From Caballeronia telluris (GTDB lineage: Bacteria; Pseudomonadota; Gammaproteobacteria; Burkholderiales; Burkholderiaceae), in contig NZ_FCNZ02000001.1 of NCBI RefSeq assembly GCF_001544495.1, positions 124,001 to 188,000 of the forward strand: 64,000 bases of DNA, in the 5' to 3' direction. Every line of letters starts with the position of its first letter. The first letter of the stretch is position 1. The position numbers and the translations under genes were made by a program. The notes under the pieces are model-generated. The model worked only from the letters and a program-made list of their open reading frames with translations. It did not search any database and had not been told where the DNA came from. This document shows, one piece after another, positions 1-8,340 of this stretch.

Positions 1-432
1 GATTGCCGCAAGCTCGGCATCAAGATCCACGGCACGTTCATCCTCGGGCTGCCCGGCGAGACGCGGGAGACGATCGAGAAGACCATCCAGTATGCGAAGG
101 AGGTCAATCCGCATACGATCCAGGTCTCGCTCGCCGCACCTTATCCCGGCACGACGCTCTACCGGCAGGCCGTCGAGAACGGCTGGCTCGAAGAGAACAA
201 GGTGATCAATCTCGTCAGCAAGGAAGGCGTGCAACTCGCGGCGATCGGCTACCCGCATCTGTCGCGCGACGAGATCTATCATCAGCTTGAAAATTTCTAC
301 AAGCGCTTTTACTTCAGGCCGTCGAAGATATGGGAGATCGTGCGCGAGATGCTCGTCAGCTGGGAGATGACGAAGCGGCGCCTGCGCGAAGGCGTCGAAT
401 TCTTCCGCTTCCTGCGCACGCACGAGGCCTGA
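1..432 (+). CDS. hpnJ: HpnJ, hopanoid radical SAM protein (C-terminal part)
   Basis: The reading frame is open from the first base, so the N-terminus lies outside the window; 143 residues remain. The visible part begins inside the radical SAM barrel (LGIKIHGTFILGLPGET, a typical late-barrel strand) and ends with the helical C-terminal segment. HpnJ proteins carry a B12-binding plus radical SAM architecture and form the cyclitol ether head group of bacteriohopanetetrol in Burkholderia. Assignment rests on this segment plus the hpnK and hpnL genes that follow directly with a 2-nt gap and an ATGA overlap. The cluster is a cytoplasmic and inner-membrane lipid modification operon. Confidence 0.85.
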   Translation, partial: DCRKLGIKIHGTFILGLPGETRETIEKTIQYAKEVNPHTIQVSLAAPYPGTTLYRQAVENGWLEENKVINLVSKEGVQLAAIGYPHLSRDEIYHQLENFYKRFYFRPSKIWEIVREMLVSWEMTKRRLREGVEFFRFLRTHEA

Positions 433-434
433 GC

Positions 435-1277
435 GTGCGCGGCGTGATCGTCACCGCCGACGACTTCGGCCTGCACCCACGCGTGAACGAGGCGGTCGTG
501 CTCGCGCATTGCGACGGCGTCTTGTCCGCGGCGAGCCTGATGGTCGGCGCGCCCGCCACGCAAGGCGCGATTGCATGCGCGCGCGAGTTGCCGCACCTGC
601 GCGTGGGCTTGCACATCGTCCTCGCGGACGGCTACGCGACATTGCCGCATCACGCGATTCCCGATCTCGTCGACCGCGAAGGCCGCTTCGGTTCTTCAAT
701 GGCGCTGGACGGTCTGCGCTTCTTCTGCCTGCCGCATGTGCGCGCGCAACTCGCGGCGGAAATCCGCGCGCAGTTCGAAGCCTTCGCGGCGAGCGGCCTC
801 GCGCTCGATCACGTCAACACGCACAAGCATTTTCATCTGCATCCAACCGTGCTTGCGCTGATTCTCGATATCGGCCGCGAGTTCGGCCTGCGTGCGATGC
901 GCCTGCCGAACGAACTGCACGGCTCGATCGGACTGCGCCCGTGGATCGCGCTCGCGAAAGCGCGCATGGCGCGCGCGGGCGTCGACCATAACGATCGTGT
1001 CGCGGGCCTGGCGCTCACGGGCCGCATGGACGAAGGCGCGTTGCTCGCGGTGCTCGCGCAACAACCGGATGGCGTGCTGGAGATCTACTGCCATCCGGCG
1101 AGCGTGGGCACGGGCCCACTCACGTCGTCGATGCGCGGCTACCGGCACGCCGATGAACTCGCCGCGCTGCGCTCGCCCGCGGTCGCCGGGGCGCTCGCCG
1201 CGAGCGGCGCGATGCAGGGCGGTTTCGCCGACATCTTCGGCCACCAGGCGCGCGCCGCCGCGCGGGTGCGGGCATGA
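435..1277 (+). CDS. hpnK: HpnK, YdjC-like hopanoid deacetylase
   Basis: A 280-residue YdjC/ChbG-type carbohydrate deacetylase. The N-terminal motif VTADDFGLHPRVNEAV supplies the conserved Asp pair, and DHVNTHKHFHLHP supplies the metal-binding His residues typical of the family. A second His motif, EIYCHP, lies near the C-terminus. HpnK is believed to remove the acetyl group from N-acetylglucosaminyl bacteriohopanetetrol. I chose the GTG two bases after the hpnJ stop (VRGVIVTADDF); a second GTG three codons later is also possible. The end overlaps the hpnL start by four bases, which indicates translational coupling within the hopanoid operon. Confidence 0.88.
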   Translation: MRGVIVTADDFGLHPRVNEAVVLAHCDGVLSAASLMVGAPATQGAIACARELPHLRVGLHIVLADGYATLPHHAIPDLVDREGRFGSSMALDGLRFFCLPHVRAQLAAEIRAQFEAFAASGLALDHVNTHKHFHLHPTVLALILDIGREFGLRAMRLPNELHGSIGLRPWIALAKARMARAGVDHNDRVAGLALTGRMDEGALLAVLAQQPDGVLEIYCHPASVGTGPLTSSMRGYRHADELAALRSPAVAGALAASGAMQGGFADIFGHQARAAARVRA

Positions 1278-2278
1278 GACGCGGGCTCATGCTGTTGCGC
1301 TGGCCGGCGGCCTTCGCGCTCGTCGCCGCGATCGCGCTTCACGACGGCATCGCGGATGCGTGGCGCCTCGTCGAGCGAGCCGGCCCGCTCTTGCTGTGGC
1401 TCGTGCCGCTGCATGCGTTGCCACTCCTGCTCGACGCTCGCGCGTGGCATCTGCTGCTGCAGCGTCGTATCGCGCTGACGGTGCTGTGGCTCATCGCCGC
1501 CGTGCGCGAGGCAGTGAGCCGACTGTTGCCGGTCTTCGGCATCGGCGGCGAACTCGCGGGCATCCGGCTCGCGAGCCGCTTCATGCAGGACCCGTATCGC
1601 GTGAGCCGTGTCAGCGCGTCGGTGGTCGTCGAAGTGCTCGTGACGATCGCCGTGCAGTACGCGTTCGCGATGCTCGGGCTCGCGCTGCTCTATGCGGGCA
1701 GCACGAACGCGCAGGTCGGGCGGGCGGTCGGCGTGGCGCTCGCCGTCTCGCTGCCGCTGCCCTTCGTGCTGTTCGCGCTGCTGCGGCGCGGCGGCCTCTT
1801 TCACGGGCTCGCGCGCATCGCCACGCGTCTGCTGCCGGCACGCGACGCATCGTCGTCCGGCATCGACGGCCGCCAGCTAGATGCCGATATCCGCGTGCTG
1901 CTCGGCAAGCCGCGGCTGCTCGCCGCCGCGTTTGCATGGCAGTTCGCCGGCTATCTGCTCGGGTCCGCGGAGATCTATCTGGCGCTCGCGCTGCTCGGGC
2001 ATCCCGCGAGCATCGGCGCGGCCATTGCGATCGAGGCGATCACCCAGGCCGTACGCCAGGCGGTGTTCATCGCGCCGGCCGGGCTCGGCGTGCAGGAAGC
2101 GACGGTCGTCGCGGTGGCCCGCGCGTTCGGCATCGGCGGGGAAGCTGCGCTCTCGCTCGCGCTCGTGCGGCGGATGCGCGAGATCGCCTGGGGGTGCATC
2201 GCCACCGCCGCCTGGCGGGTGGTCGAGGCGCGCGGTCTGCGCGAACCCGTCGCGATCCGGCGCCGCACGCTGCGCTGA
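1274..2278 (+). CDS. hpnL: HpnL, hopanoid-associated membrane protein
   Basis: A 334-residue polytopic protein of the lysylphosphatidylglycerol synthase transmembrane family. About eight hydrophobic segments are visible, for example around residues 3-20, 35-50, 125-150 and 205-235. The stretch IGGELAGIRLASR matches the conserved G-E motif of this family, and AGLGVQEATVVAVARAFGI near the C-terminus is also characteristic. Its biochemical role is not established; association with hopanoid operons is the basis of the name. It starts with ATG overlapping the hpnK TGA. The following phosphatase gene is 67 bp downstream and may be cotranscribed. Confidence 0.85.
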   Translation: MRRGLMLLRWPAAFALVAAIALHDGIADAWRLVERAGPLLLWLVPLHALPLLLDARAWHLLLQRRIALTVLWLIAAVREAVSRLLPVFGIGGELAGIRLASRFMQDPYRVSRVSASVVVEVLVTIAVQYAFAMLGLALLYAGSTNAQVGRAVGVALAVSLPLPFVLFALLRRGGLFHGLARIATRLLPARDASSSGIDGRQLDADIRVLLGKPRLLAAAFAWQFAGYLLGSAEIYLALALLGHPASIGAAIAIEAITQAVRQAVFIAPAGLGVQEATVVAVARAFGIGGEAALSLALVRRMREIAWGCIATAAWRVVEARGLREPVAIRRRTLR

Positions 2279-2345
2279 AGGTTCCTCGGAGTCCGCTAAG
2301 TCTTCCTCGTTACGGTCGCAAACAATCACCCGCCCCTGGATGCTC

Positions 2346-2942
2346 ATGGAATCACTCAATCAATCGCTCTTCCTCCTGATCAACGCCCCGGCGCATCCGA
2401 ATCCTTATGCGGTGACAGCCGCATTCGTATTCGCCGACTACGCGATCTGGCTCGTGCCGCTCGCGCTCGTCATCGGCTGGCTGCGCGGCGACGATGCATT
2501 GCGGCGCGGACTGATCGAAGCGAGCGCCGCGGCGCTGGCTGCCCTGTTCTTCGCGCAGATCGTCGTGGCGCTGTGGCCGCATCCGCGACCGTTCATGATC
2601 GGACTCGGCACTCATCTGATGCCGCATATCGCCGACCCTTCGCTGCCGAGCGACCATCTCACGTTCCTCTGCGCCGTTGCAGCGAGTCTCATGCTGCATG
2701 AGCGCACACGCCGCGCCGGCGCCCTGCTCGCGCTCCTCGGCGTGCCGATCGCGTGGTCGCGCATCTATCTCGGCGTGCATTTCCCGTTCGACATGCTCGG
2801 CGCGGCACTCGTCGCGAGCGCGGCCGCCTGGCTCGCGGCGGCCACCGGGCGCTGGTTCCAAGAGCCGCTCCTGCGCATGGCGACGGCCGTCTACCGGCCG
2901 CTGTTCGCGCCGCTCATCCGGCGCGGCTGGGTGGCGCGATGA
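2346..2942 (+). CDS. PAP2-family undecaprenyl-diphosphatase-like protein
   Basis: A 198-residue membrane phosphatase of the PAP2/BcrC type. The three phosphatase motifs are present in order: WPHPRPF near residue 78, PSDH near residue 101, and SRIYLGVHFPFD near residue 140. Five or so hydrophobic segments surround them. BcrC-type enzymes hydrolyse undecaprenyl diphosphate on the outer face of the inner membrane to recycle the lipid carrier. ATG 2346 (MESLNQSLF) was preferred over the ATG two codons upstream because BcrC proteins usually begin this way. Position after hpnL suggests a link to isoprenoid lipid metabolism, but this is inference. Confidence 0.8.
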   Translation: MESLNQSLFLLINAPAHPNPYAVTAAFVFADYAIWLVPLALVIGWLRGDDALRRGLIEASAAALAALFFAQIVVALWPHPRPFMIGLGTHLMPHIADPSLPSDHLTFLCAVAASLMLHERTRRAGALLALLGVPIAWSRIYLGVHFPFDMLGAALVASAAAWLAAATGRWFQEPLLRMATAVYRPLFAPLIRRGWVAR

Positions 2943-3003
2943 CGCGCTCGCAAACGGTGGGCTATGCTCGGGCGTGGCGATCATGAACAAGCGGAGCGGC
3001 GCG

Positions 3004-3666
3004 ATGAGGGTATTGCTAGTCGAGGACGACCTGATGATCGGTGAGGCCGTGGCGAGCGTGCTGAGGGACGCGAGCTACGCCGTCGACTGGGTGTGCGACG
3101 GACAGACCGCGCTCGCGAGCATCGAGACGCAGGTGTACGACGTGGTGCTGCTCGACCTCGGCTTGCCGAAGCGCGACGGTCTCGACGTGCTGCACACGGT
3201 GCGCGCGTCGATGAATCCGGTGCCGCTCGTCGTCATCACGGCGCGCGATACGGTGGAAGACCGCGTGCGCGGCCTCGACGGCGGCGCCGACGACTACGTG
3301 CTCAAGCCGTTCGAAATGACCGAGCTGCTCGCCCGCATGCGCGCGGTGATGCGGCGGCGCGGCGGGCAGGCGGCGCCCGTCATGACGAATGGCACGCTCT
3401 CGCTCGATCCGGCGACGCGCGAGGCAGTCGTCAACGGCCAGGCAACGCGCCTTTCCGGCCGCGAGTTCTCTCTCCTGCAGGCGCTCATGATCCGGCCGGG
3501 CGCGATTCTTTCGCGCGCCGAACTCGAAGACCGCATCTACGGCTGGAACGAGGAAGTGGAAAGTAACGCGGTCGAATTCATCATCTATTCGCTGCGCAAG
3601 AAGCTCGGCAGCGACGCCATCAGGAACGTGCGCGGGGTGGGCTGGATGGTGTCGAAGGAAGGGTGA
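3004..3666 (+). CDS. OmpR-family response regulator (QseB/PmrA-like), no adjacent kinase
   Basis: A 220-residue regulator: receiver domain (VEDD acidic pocket at residues 6-9, phospho-acceptor Asp in VVLLDLGLP, conserved Lys in YVLKPFE) followed by a winged-helix DNA-binding domain (LSGREFSLLQALMIRPG to NVRGVGWMV). The sequence is closest in style to QseB/PmrA regulators. ATG 3004 gives MRVLLVEDD, the usual start; an in-frame ATG seven codons earlier is possible. No histidine kinase follows: downstream are two small frames and then a regulator on the opposite strand. It is therefore either an orphan or controlled by a kinase encoded elsewhere. Confidence 0.88.
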   Translation: MRVLLVEDDLMIGEAVASVLRDASYAVDWVCDGQTALASIETQVYDVVLLDLGLPKRDGLDVLHTVRASMNPVPLVVITARDTVEDRVRGLDGGADDYVLKPFEMTELLARMRAVMRRRGGQAAPVMTNGTLSLDPATREAVVNGQATRLSGREFSLLQALMIRPGAILSRAELEDRIYGWNEEVESNAVEFIIYSLRKKLGSDAIRNVRGVGWMVSKEG

Positions 3667-3833
3667 GGCGCGCATCTCTTTCACCCTCTCTCACACGCGG
3701 TAACGGCAAGTAAGAACCCCCGGAAACCGCGCGTTTCTCGCTTCATCGGCGAGACGGTCCCTACGTGAAGATTCATGCATCGACGAGCCACCCGGCGCTT
3801 CGATCCAGACGACCCCTCTTCACGGAACAGGCC

Positions 3834-4019
3834 ATGACCGTCAGCAACCCGATCGGCAATCACGCCCCGCAATCGCCCGCGCACACCCTGCCGCTTCAGC
3901 GCAACACCGTCACGTCCGGCGCGGCATCGACAAAATCGACGACGACGCCCGCGACCCCGGCGACGCCCACTCTCTCGCGGCCTTCGCATCTCGGCACGAC
4001 CATCGACACGACCGCCTGA
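3834..4019 (+). CDS. Possible small Thr/Ser/Pro-rich protein
   Basis: A 61-codon frame rich in Thr, Ser, Pro and Ala (repeats of ATPATPT type) with no recognised domain. GGAACAGG lies just upstream of the ATG and could serve as ribosome binding site; an in-frame ATG at 3765 would add 23 residues. Third-position GC is high, as in neighbouring genes, which is mild support. No signal peptide or membrane segment is evident. The 3667-3833 stretch before it shows no other gene. Could equally be spurious. Confidence 0.3.
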   Translation: MTVSNPIGNHAPQSPAHTLPLQRNTVTSGAASTKSTTTPATPATPTLSRPSHLGTTIDTTA

Positions 4020-4026
4020 TCCGCCG

Positions 4027-4152
4027 ATGCTCGCCCGATACGCCTTTCGCGCCGCATGCGGCGGCGCGCTGATCGCCTGCACGTTGATGCTCGCCGACTC
4101 CGCTACGATGGGCTGGTTGCAGCGGCTCTTTTTGAGTGTGCTGACTTTTTAG
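4027..4152 (+). CDS. Possible small hydrophobic protein (41 aa)
   Basis: A short frame starting 7 nt after the preceding small frame. It encodes a mostly hydrophobic peptide (GGALIACTLMLADS, then LFLSVLTF at the C-terminus), which could be a single membrane segment or a signal-peptide-like fragment. No homologue is recognised. It ends 20 nt before the stop of the convergent response regulator gene. Support is only its hydrophobic profile and spacing to the upstream frame, so confidence is low. Confidence 0.22.
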   Translation: MLARYAFRAACGGALIACTLMLADSATMGWLQRLFLSVLTF

Positions 4153-4171
4153 GGGCTGGCGCGTCGGAAGC

Positions 4172-4909
4172 CTACGCGTGCCCTCGAACGCGCTCGGCAG
4201 CCCCCGTCTCACCGTGCGGCACGAAGATGTACCCCTGCCCCCACACGGTCTGCACATACCGCGGGTCCGAAGGATCGGTTTCGAGCAGCCGCCGCAGCCG
4301 CCAGATCGACACGTCGAGACTCCGGTCGCGATACGACCCCGCCTGTCCGCGCAGCTTCTCGTTCAGTTGCGAACGCGTGAGCACCATCATCGCGTTCTTC
4401 ACGAAGATCTTGAGCGTCGCGAACTCGCCGGAACGCAGCGGCACGCGCTCGCCTGCGCGGCGCAATTCGCGCGCGCAGAAGTCCACTTCGAACGGCCCGA
4501 AACGATACGGCGGACGATTCTCCGGCGCGCCCGGCACGGCCGCATGACGGCGCCGCACCACCGAGCGGATCCGCGCCACCAGTTCGCGCGGATCGAACGG
4601 CTTCGCGAGATAGTCGTCGGCGCCGAGTTCCAGGCCGATCACGCGATCAACTACATCGGCGCGCGCAGTCAGGAAAATCACGGGAATGTCCTCGCCGCTG
4701 TCGCGCAACTCGCGCAACGCGCTGATGCCGTCGCGCTCGGGCATCATCACGTCCAGCACGACAATCGAGGGCCGCTCGGCTTCGATACGGCGCTTGAGGC
4801 TCGCGCCATCATGCAGCACGGAGACCGCGAAGCCATGCGATTGCAGATACTCGCGAACGAGGTCGCGCACCACGGGGTCGTCATCGACGATCAGTACATG
4901 TTGAGTCAT
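4172..4909 (-). CDS. OmpR-family response regulator, divergent paralogue
   Basis: A 245-residue regulator with receiver (LIVDDDP, phospho-Asp in VVLDVMMP, Lys in YLAKPFDPREL) and winged-helix effector domain (PLRSGEFATLKIF to VWGQGYIFVP). It is divergently arranged with the regulator starting at 5180 and clearly paralogous: a hand alignment gives about 80 identical positions in the first 120. Starts at 4909, 4918 and 4930 are all in frame; 4909 (MTQHVLIVDDD) was chosen because it matches the paralogue start MTTSVLIVDDD. No kinase lies on this side, so it may share the kinase at 5914. Confidence 0.85.
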   Translation of the reverse strand: MTQHVLIVDDDPVVRDLVREYLQSHGFAVSVLHDGASLKRRIEAERPSIVVLDVMMPERDGISALRELRDSGEDIPVIFLTARADVVDRVIGLELGADDYLAKPFDPRELVARIRSVVRRRHAAVPGAPENRPPYRFGPFEVDFCARELRRAGERVPLRSGEFATLKIFVKNAMMVLTRSQLNEKLRGQAGSYRDRSLDVSIWRLRRLLETDPSDPRYVQTVWGQGYIFVPHGETGAAERVRGHA

Positions 4910-5179
4910 GCGATTCATTTTAAGACGCATCGCGATCTTTCCGCGATACCGAACGGCTTTCCGATTCTTACTGCGCTCGTCTCGCCTGATGTAGGTGCGC
5001 GCGCACGCCCGAACCCGCGCCACGCGGGCCGACCGTAGTTTTTACCGCATGAAACAAGCGTTATTTTGGTCGCGAGACGAAGCGCGCAAACGCTTTCCAC
5101 AAGACTGCGTAAGATTCGGTAATGCGTTCGCGCGCGCCCGGACGTCATCAATTTCGAGATGCGGTAATAAAATTTCGGG

Positions 5180-5917
5180 ATGACTACATCGGTTCTGATC
5201 GTCGACGACGACCCCATGGTGCGCGACCTGCTGTGCCGCTTCCTGAGAACGCGCGGCTTCGACGTGTCGGTCCTGCACGACGGCCGCGGCCTGCGCCGGC
5301 GGCTCGAAGTCGAGCGGCCGTCCATCGTCGTGCTCGACATCATGATGCCGGACACGGACGGATTGCAGACGCTGCGTCAGTTGCGCGCCGCCGGCGACGA
5401 CATCCCCGTGATCCTCGTCACCGCCTGCGGCAGCGTGACCGACAAGGTGAGCGGCCTCGAAGCCGGCGCGGACGACTATCTCGCGAAGCCTTTCGATCCG
5501 CGCGAGCTGCTTGCGCGCATCGAAACGGTGCTGCGGCGCCGCGCGCCCGTGGCGAGCAAGCCGGAGCCGCGCGCGCGCGAGCGCTTCGGCCGCTTCGAAG
5601 TCGACTTCGTGACGCGCTCGCTGATGTCGGGCGACGAGCGCATGCCGTTGCGCGACAGCGAGTTCGCGTTGCTGAAGGTGTTCATCAGGCACCCGTACAA
5701 GGTGCTCTCGCGCGTGCTGATTCACGATCTGGTACACAGCGACGATCTCGCGTTCCGCGATCGCGGGCTGGATGTGCCCATCTGGCGCCTGCGCCGCATC
5801 GTCGAGGACGATCCGTCGAATCCGCGCCACATTCAGACGGTGCGCGGCCAGGGCTACGTGTTCGTCCCGGACGCCGACGGCGCCGTCTTCCCCGGCACGG
5901 ACGCGCCCTCCCGATGA
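5180..5917 (+). CDS. OmpR-family response regulator with cognate kinase
   Basis: A 245-residue two-domain regulator: receiver (SVLIVDDDPMVRDLL, phospho-Asp in IVVLDIMMP, Lys in YLAKPFDP) and winged-helix domain (PLRDSEFALLKVF to VRGQGYVFVPD). Its stop overlaps the ATG of the histidine kinase (ATGA), so the pair is translationally coupled. The 270-bp divergent region upstream separates it from its paralogue on the minus strand and is relatively AT-rich near 5040-5180, a likely site of both promoters. The signal sensed is unknown. Confidence 0.9.
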   Translation: MTTSVLIVDDDPMVRDLLCRFLRTRGFDVSVLHDGRGLRRRLEVERPSIVVLDIMMPDTDGLQTLRQLRAAGDDIPVILVTACGSVTDKVSGLEAGADDYLAKPFDPRELLARIETVLRRRAPVASKPEPRARERFGRFEVDFVTRSLMSGDERMPLRDSEFALLKVFIRHPYKVLSRVLIHDLVHSDDLAFRDRGLDVPIWRLRRIVEDDPSNPRHIQTVRGQGYVFVPDADGAVFPGTDAPSR

Positions 5918-7233
5918 CCCTGCGAACGTCCCTGTGCCGCCCGTTCAACTCGCTGTTCGGGCGCATGGCGCTGATCTCCGTGACCGTGCTCGTCGTGGTG
6001 CAGGCGGGCTGGTTCACGCTCCTGGCGATCGAGCGTCCGCTGCACGACGCCGACGGCTACGCGCGCGGTCTCCTGCTCGTGATCGAGGCGGCCAACAGCG
6101 ACGCGACGCTCGGCGGACGCCTCGCGCGCGCGATGCGCGTCCATCTCGTGCCGGTGTGGAACATGCCCGCATCGGTCGAGTTGCGCGATCCCGCGAAGAC
6201 GCCGCTCGCGCCGCTCGCGCGTCAGCTCGCGGGCGACCTGCCGCCGGGCACGCAACTCGCGGTCGACGGCAACGAGGAGCGCCAGCCGCGCCTCTGGGTG
6301 CGCTATCCGAAGAGCAGCAACTGGATCGTCACGCCGATCGACCTGCCGCCCGCGCCGCCCTTCATGATGGAGTCGATCGCGATGCTAATCGGCGCCGTGG
6401 TCCTCTCGCTCTTCGCGACGTGGCAGTTGCAGCGCCCGCTCACGCGCGTCGCGCAGGCGGCCCGCCGCTTCGGCGCGGGCGAGCGGCCGGTGCCGGTCGG
6501 CGAGAAGGGCCCGCGCGAATTGCGCGACCTGATCGGCGCCTTCAACCAGATGATGCGCACGATCAGCGACGCCGATGACGACAAGGCCGTGATGCTCGCG
6601 GGCATCGCACACGACCTGAAAGCGCCGCTCACCCGGCTCAAGCTGCGCACGAGCATGCTCGTCGACGACGACACCGAGCGCGGTCACTTCATGCGCGACA
6701 TCGACTCGCTCACGCGCATCGTCCAGCAGTTTCTGGAGTTCGCGGCGCGCTCGCCCTCGCACGGGCCGGAAGTCGGCGTCGATGCGTTTCTCGCCGAGCA
6801 ATTCTCCTTGCCGGAGGACAGCGACGCGCCGCTCTTCGCGCTGTCGCTCGAAGCGGGCGACGCGTTTCGCCTGCCGCGGACGTTCATCGACCGGCTGATG
6901 ACGAATCTGGTCGACAACGCGCTCGAACACGGCGAGCCGCCGGTCGAGATCCGCACCGCGCGGCACGCGGGCGAATGGATCGTCGAAGTGCGCGATCACG
7001 GTCCGGGCATTCCCGCCGACCGCATCGAGGAAGCACTCAAGCCGTTCGTGCGGCTCGATCCCGCGCGCAGCGGCGACGGCCATTGCGGGCTCGGCCTCGC
7101 CATCGTCGGCCGACTCGCGGGCGAGCATGGCGGACGCTGCGAAGTGCGCAACGCGGCGGGCGGCGGGCTGCTCGTGCGCATCGCGATGCCCGCCGCCGCG
7201 CGCCATGAAACACGCGTAGCCGAAATCGCCTGA
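5914..7233 (+). CDS. Sensor histidine kinase
   Basis: A 439-residue membrane kinase. Order of parts: first membrane segment at about residues 14-38, a periplasmic region of roughly 110 residues, second membrane segment around 150-170 (IAMLIGAVVLSLFATWQL), HAMP linker, dimerisation domain with phospho-acceptor His233 in GIAHDLKAPLTR, then the ATPase domain with N box (NLVDNALEHG), G1 (RDHGPGIPADR) and G2 (GHCGLGLAI). All catalytic motifs are intact. It is coupled to the upstream regulator by an ATGA overlap. The periplasmic domain is not recognised, so the ligand is unknown. Type resembles EnvZ-like kinases. Confidence 0.9.
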   Translation: MTLRTSLCRPFNSLFGRMALISVTVLVVVQAGWFTLLAIERPLHDADGYARGLLLVIEAANSDATLGGRLARAMRVHLVPVWNMPASVELRDPAKTPLAPLARQLAGDLPPGTQLAVDGNEERQPRLWVRYPKSSNWIVTPIDLPPAPPFMMESIAMLIGAVVLSLFATWQLQRPLTRVAQAARRFGAGERPVPVGEKGPRELRDLIGAFNQMMRTISDADDDKAVMLAGIAHDLKAPLTRLKLRTSMLVDDDTERGHFMRDIDSLTRIVQQFLEFAARSPSHGPEVGVDAFLAEQFSLPEDSDAPLFALSLEAGDAFRLPRTFIDRLMTNLVDNALEHGEPPVEIRTARHAGEWIVEVRDHGPGIPADRIEEALKPFVRLDPARSGDGHCGLGLAIVGRLAGEHGGRCEVRNAAGGGLLVRIAMPAAARHETRVAEIA

Positions 7234-7269
7234 AGCGATTGCCCGACCGATCACACCATCGACTTCGAC

Positions 7270-8166
7270 ATGCTCTCACTTTTCCTGCGCGACGCCCCGC
7301 TTTCGCGCCGCGCGTTCCTGCGCGGCGGCACCGGTTCCGCGCTCGCATCCGTTGCGGCCGGCGGCTTCGGCACGAGCCTGCTCGCGGCTTGTGGCGGCGC
7401 GAATGACAACGCGCAGGCAGTCGACACGCCGCGTCTCGCCTCGGTCGAAAACTTCCGCGACATTGCCGGCGATGCAAGCGGCTATCCGACCGCCGATGGC
7501 CGTCGCCTGCGACGGGGCGTGGCCTATCGCTCGGGCACCCTCGCGCCCGACGACAACGACGCCGCCGCGTTGAACCGCCTGCAAATCCAGGCGGTTCACG
7601 ACCTGCGCACGCTCGACGAGGCATCGCTCGCACCGGACCGCGTGCCGGCCGGCGCCACGCGCGATCTCGCCGAGATCGCGCCATTCGACTTCGCCTCCGC
7701 CGCGCCCGCCAGCGCAGACGCCGCCAGCGCGTGGATCGCCGAAGCGCAGCGTCGTCTCGTGCTCGATGCGACGGCGCGCGCGCGGCTCGGCGTCGTCTTC
7801 ACGCGCCTCGCGAACACGGCGGGGCCGCAGATCGTTCACGGGGCGACCGGCAAGGACCGCACCGGTTGGGCCGCCGCGCTGCTGCTCGCGATCGCGGGCG
7901 TGCCGCTGGATGTGATCGTGCAGGACTATCTGCTGACCAATAGCGTCGCGGCCGCGGCGATCCAGTCGCGCATCGATGCGCATGCGGCGCGCACGGGCAC
8001 GGTCGCGGCCAACGTCACGCCGCTCTTTCGCGCGCAAAGCACGACGCTCGAAGCCGCGTTCGACCAGATGCAGCAGAGCTTTGGCACGTTGACGGACTAT
8101 CTGGTGAAGGGCCTGGGCGTCGCAAGGGCGGACATCGAGATGCTGCGGGCGAGGTTCGTGCTCTGA
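7270..8166 (+). CDS. Tat-exported tyrosine-phosphatase homologue lacking the catalytic Cys
   Basis: A 298-residue protein resembling the bacterial Tyr/Ser phosphatases with the HCTAGKDRTG signature (Y_phosphatase3 type). The family start SVENFRDIAG and the RRGVAYRSGTL segment are present. The P-loop reads HGATGKDRTG at residues 190-199: the nucleophilic Cys is Gly191 while the Arg and Asp are kept. The N-terminus has a twin-arginine motif (SRRAFLRGG) and a lipobox (LLAAC), so export by Tat and lipid anchoring are expected. It follows the kinase gene by 36 bp. Probably a non-catalytic, possibly ligand-binding, pseudophosphatase; catalysis by the usual mechanism should not be possible. Confidence 0.8.
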   Translation: MLSLFLRDAPLSRRAFLRGGTGSALASVAAGGFGTSLLAACGGANDNAQAVDTPRLASVENFRDIAGDASGYPTADGRRLRRGVAYRSGTLAPDDNDAAALNRLQIQAVHDLRTLDEASLAPDRVPAGATRDLAEIAPFDFASAAPASADAASAWIAEAQRRLVLDATARARLGVVFTRLANTAGPQIVHGATGKDRTGWAAALLLAIAGVPLDVIVQDYLLTNSVAAAAIQSRIDAHAARTGTVAANVTPLFRAQSTTLEAAFDQMQQSFGTLTDYLVKGLGVARADIEMLRARFVL

Positions 8167-8188
8167 AAGCGAGAAGCGCCGCGCGGAT

Positions 8189-8225
8189 AAAAAGACGGTC
8201 CATCCCGGGAAGACCCGGGCGGACC
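8189..8225 (-). terminator. Intrinsic terminator of the lipoprotein gene
   Basis: A nested hairpin (GGTCC and CCCGGG paired with CCCGGG and GGACC). Read on the minus strand it is followed by GTCTTTTTATCC, a reasonable U-tract. It lies about 115 bp after the lipoprotein stop and just past the phosphatase-homologue stop on the other strand, so it may serve both. Confidence 0.6.
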
Positions 8226-8340
8226 GAAAAGGGATCGATATTGAAGCAACTACGACCCAAAGATAGCAGCGCGTGCCCGTCGCCATTGGCCGAAGTAAAG
8301 CTCGGGAAGAATGCAGGAAGCCCGCTTAGCGCGCCCTCGA

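Noticed and set aside
5122..7233. A single 703-residue plus-strand frame reaching the histidine kinase stop.
   Set aside because: Its first 264 codons are the shadow of the response regulator in another frame; the kinase starts at ATG 5914 with an ATGA overlap.
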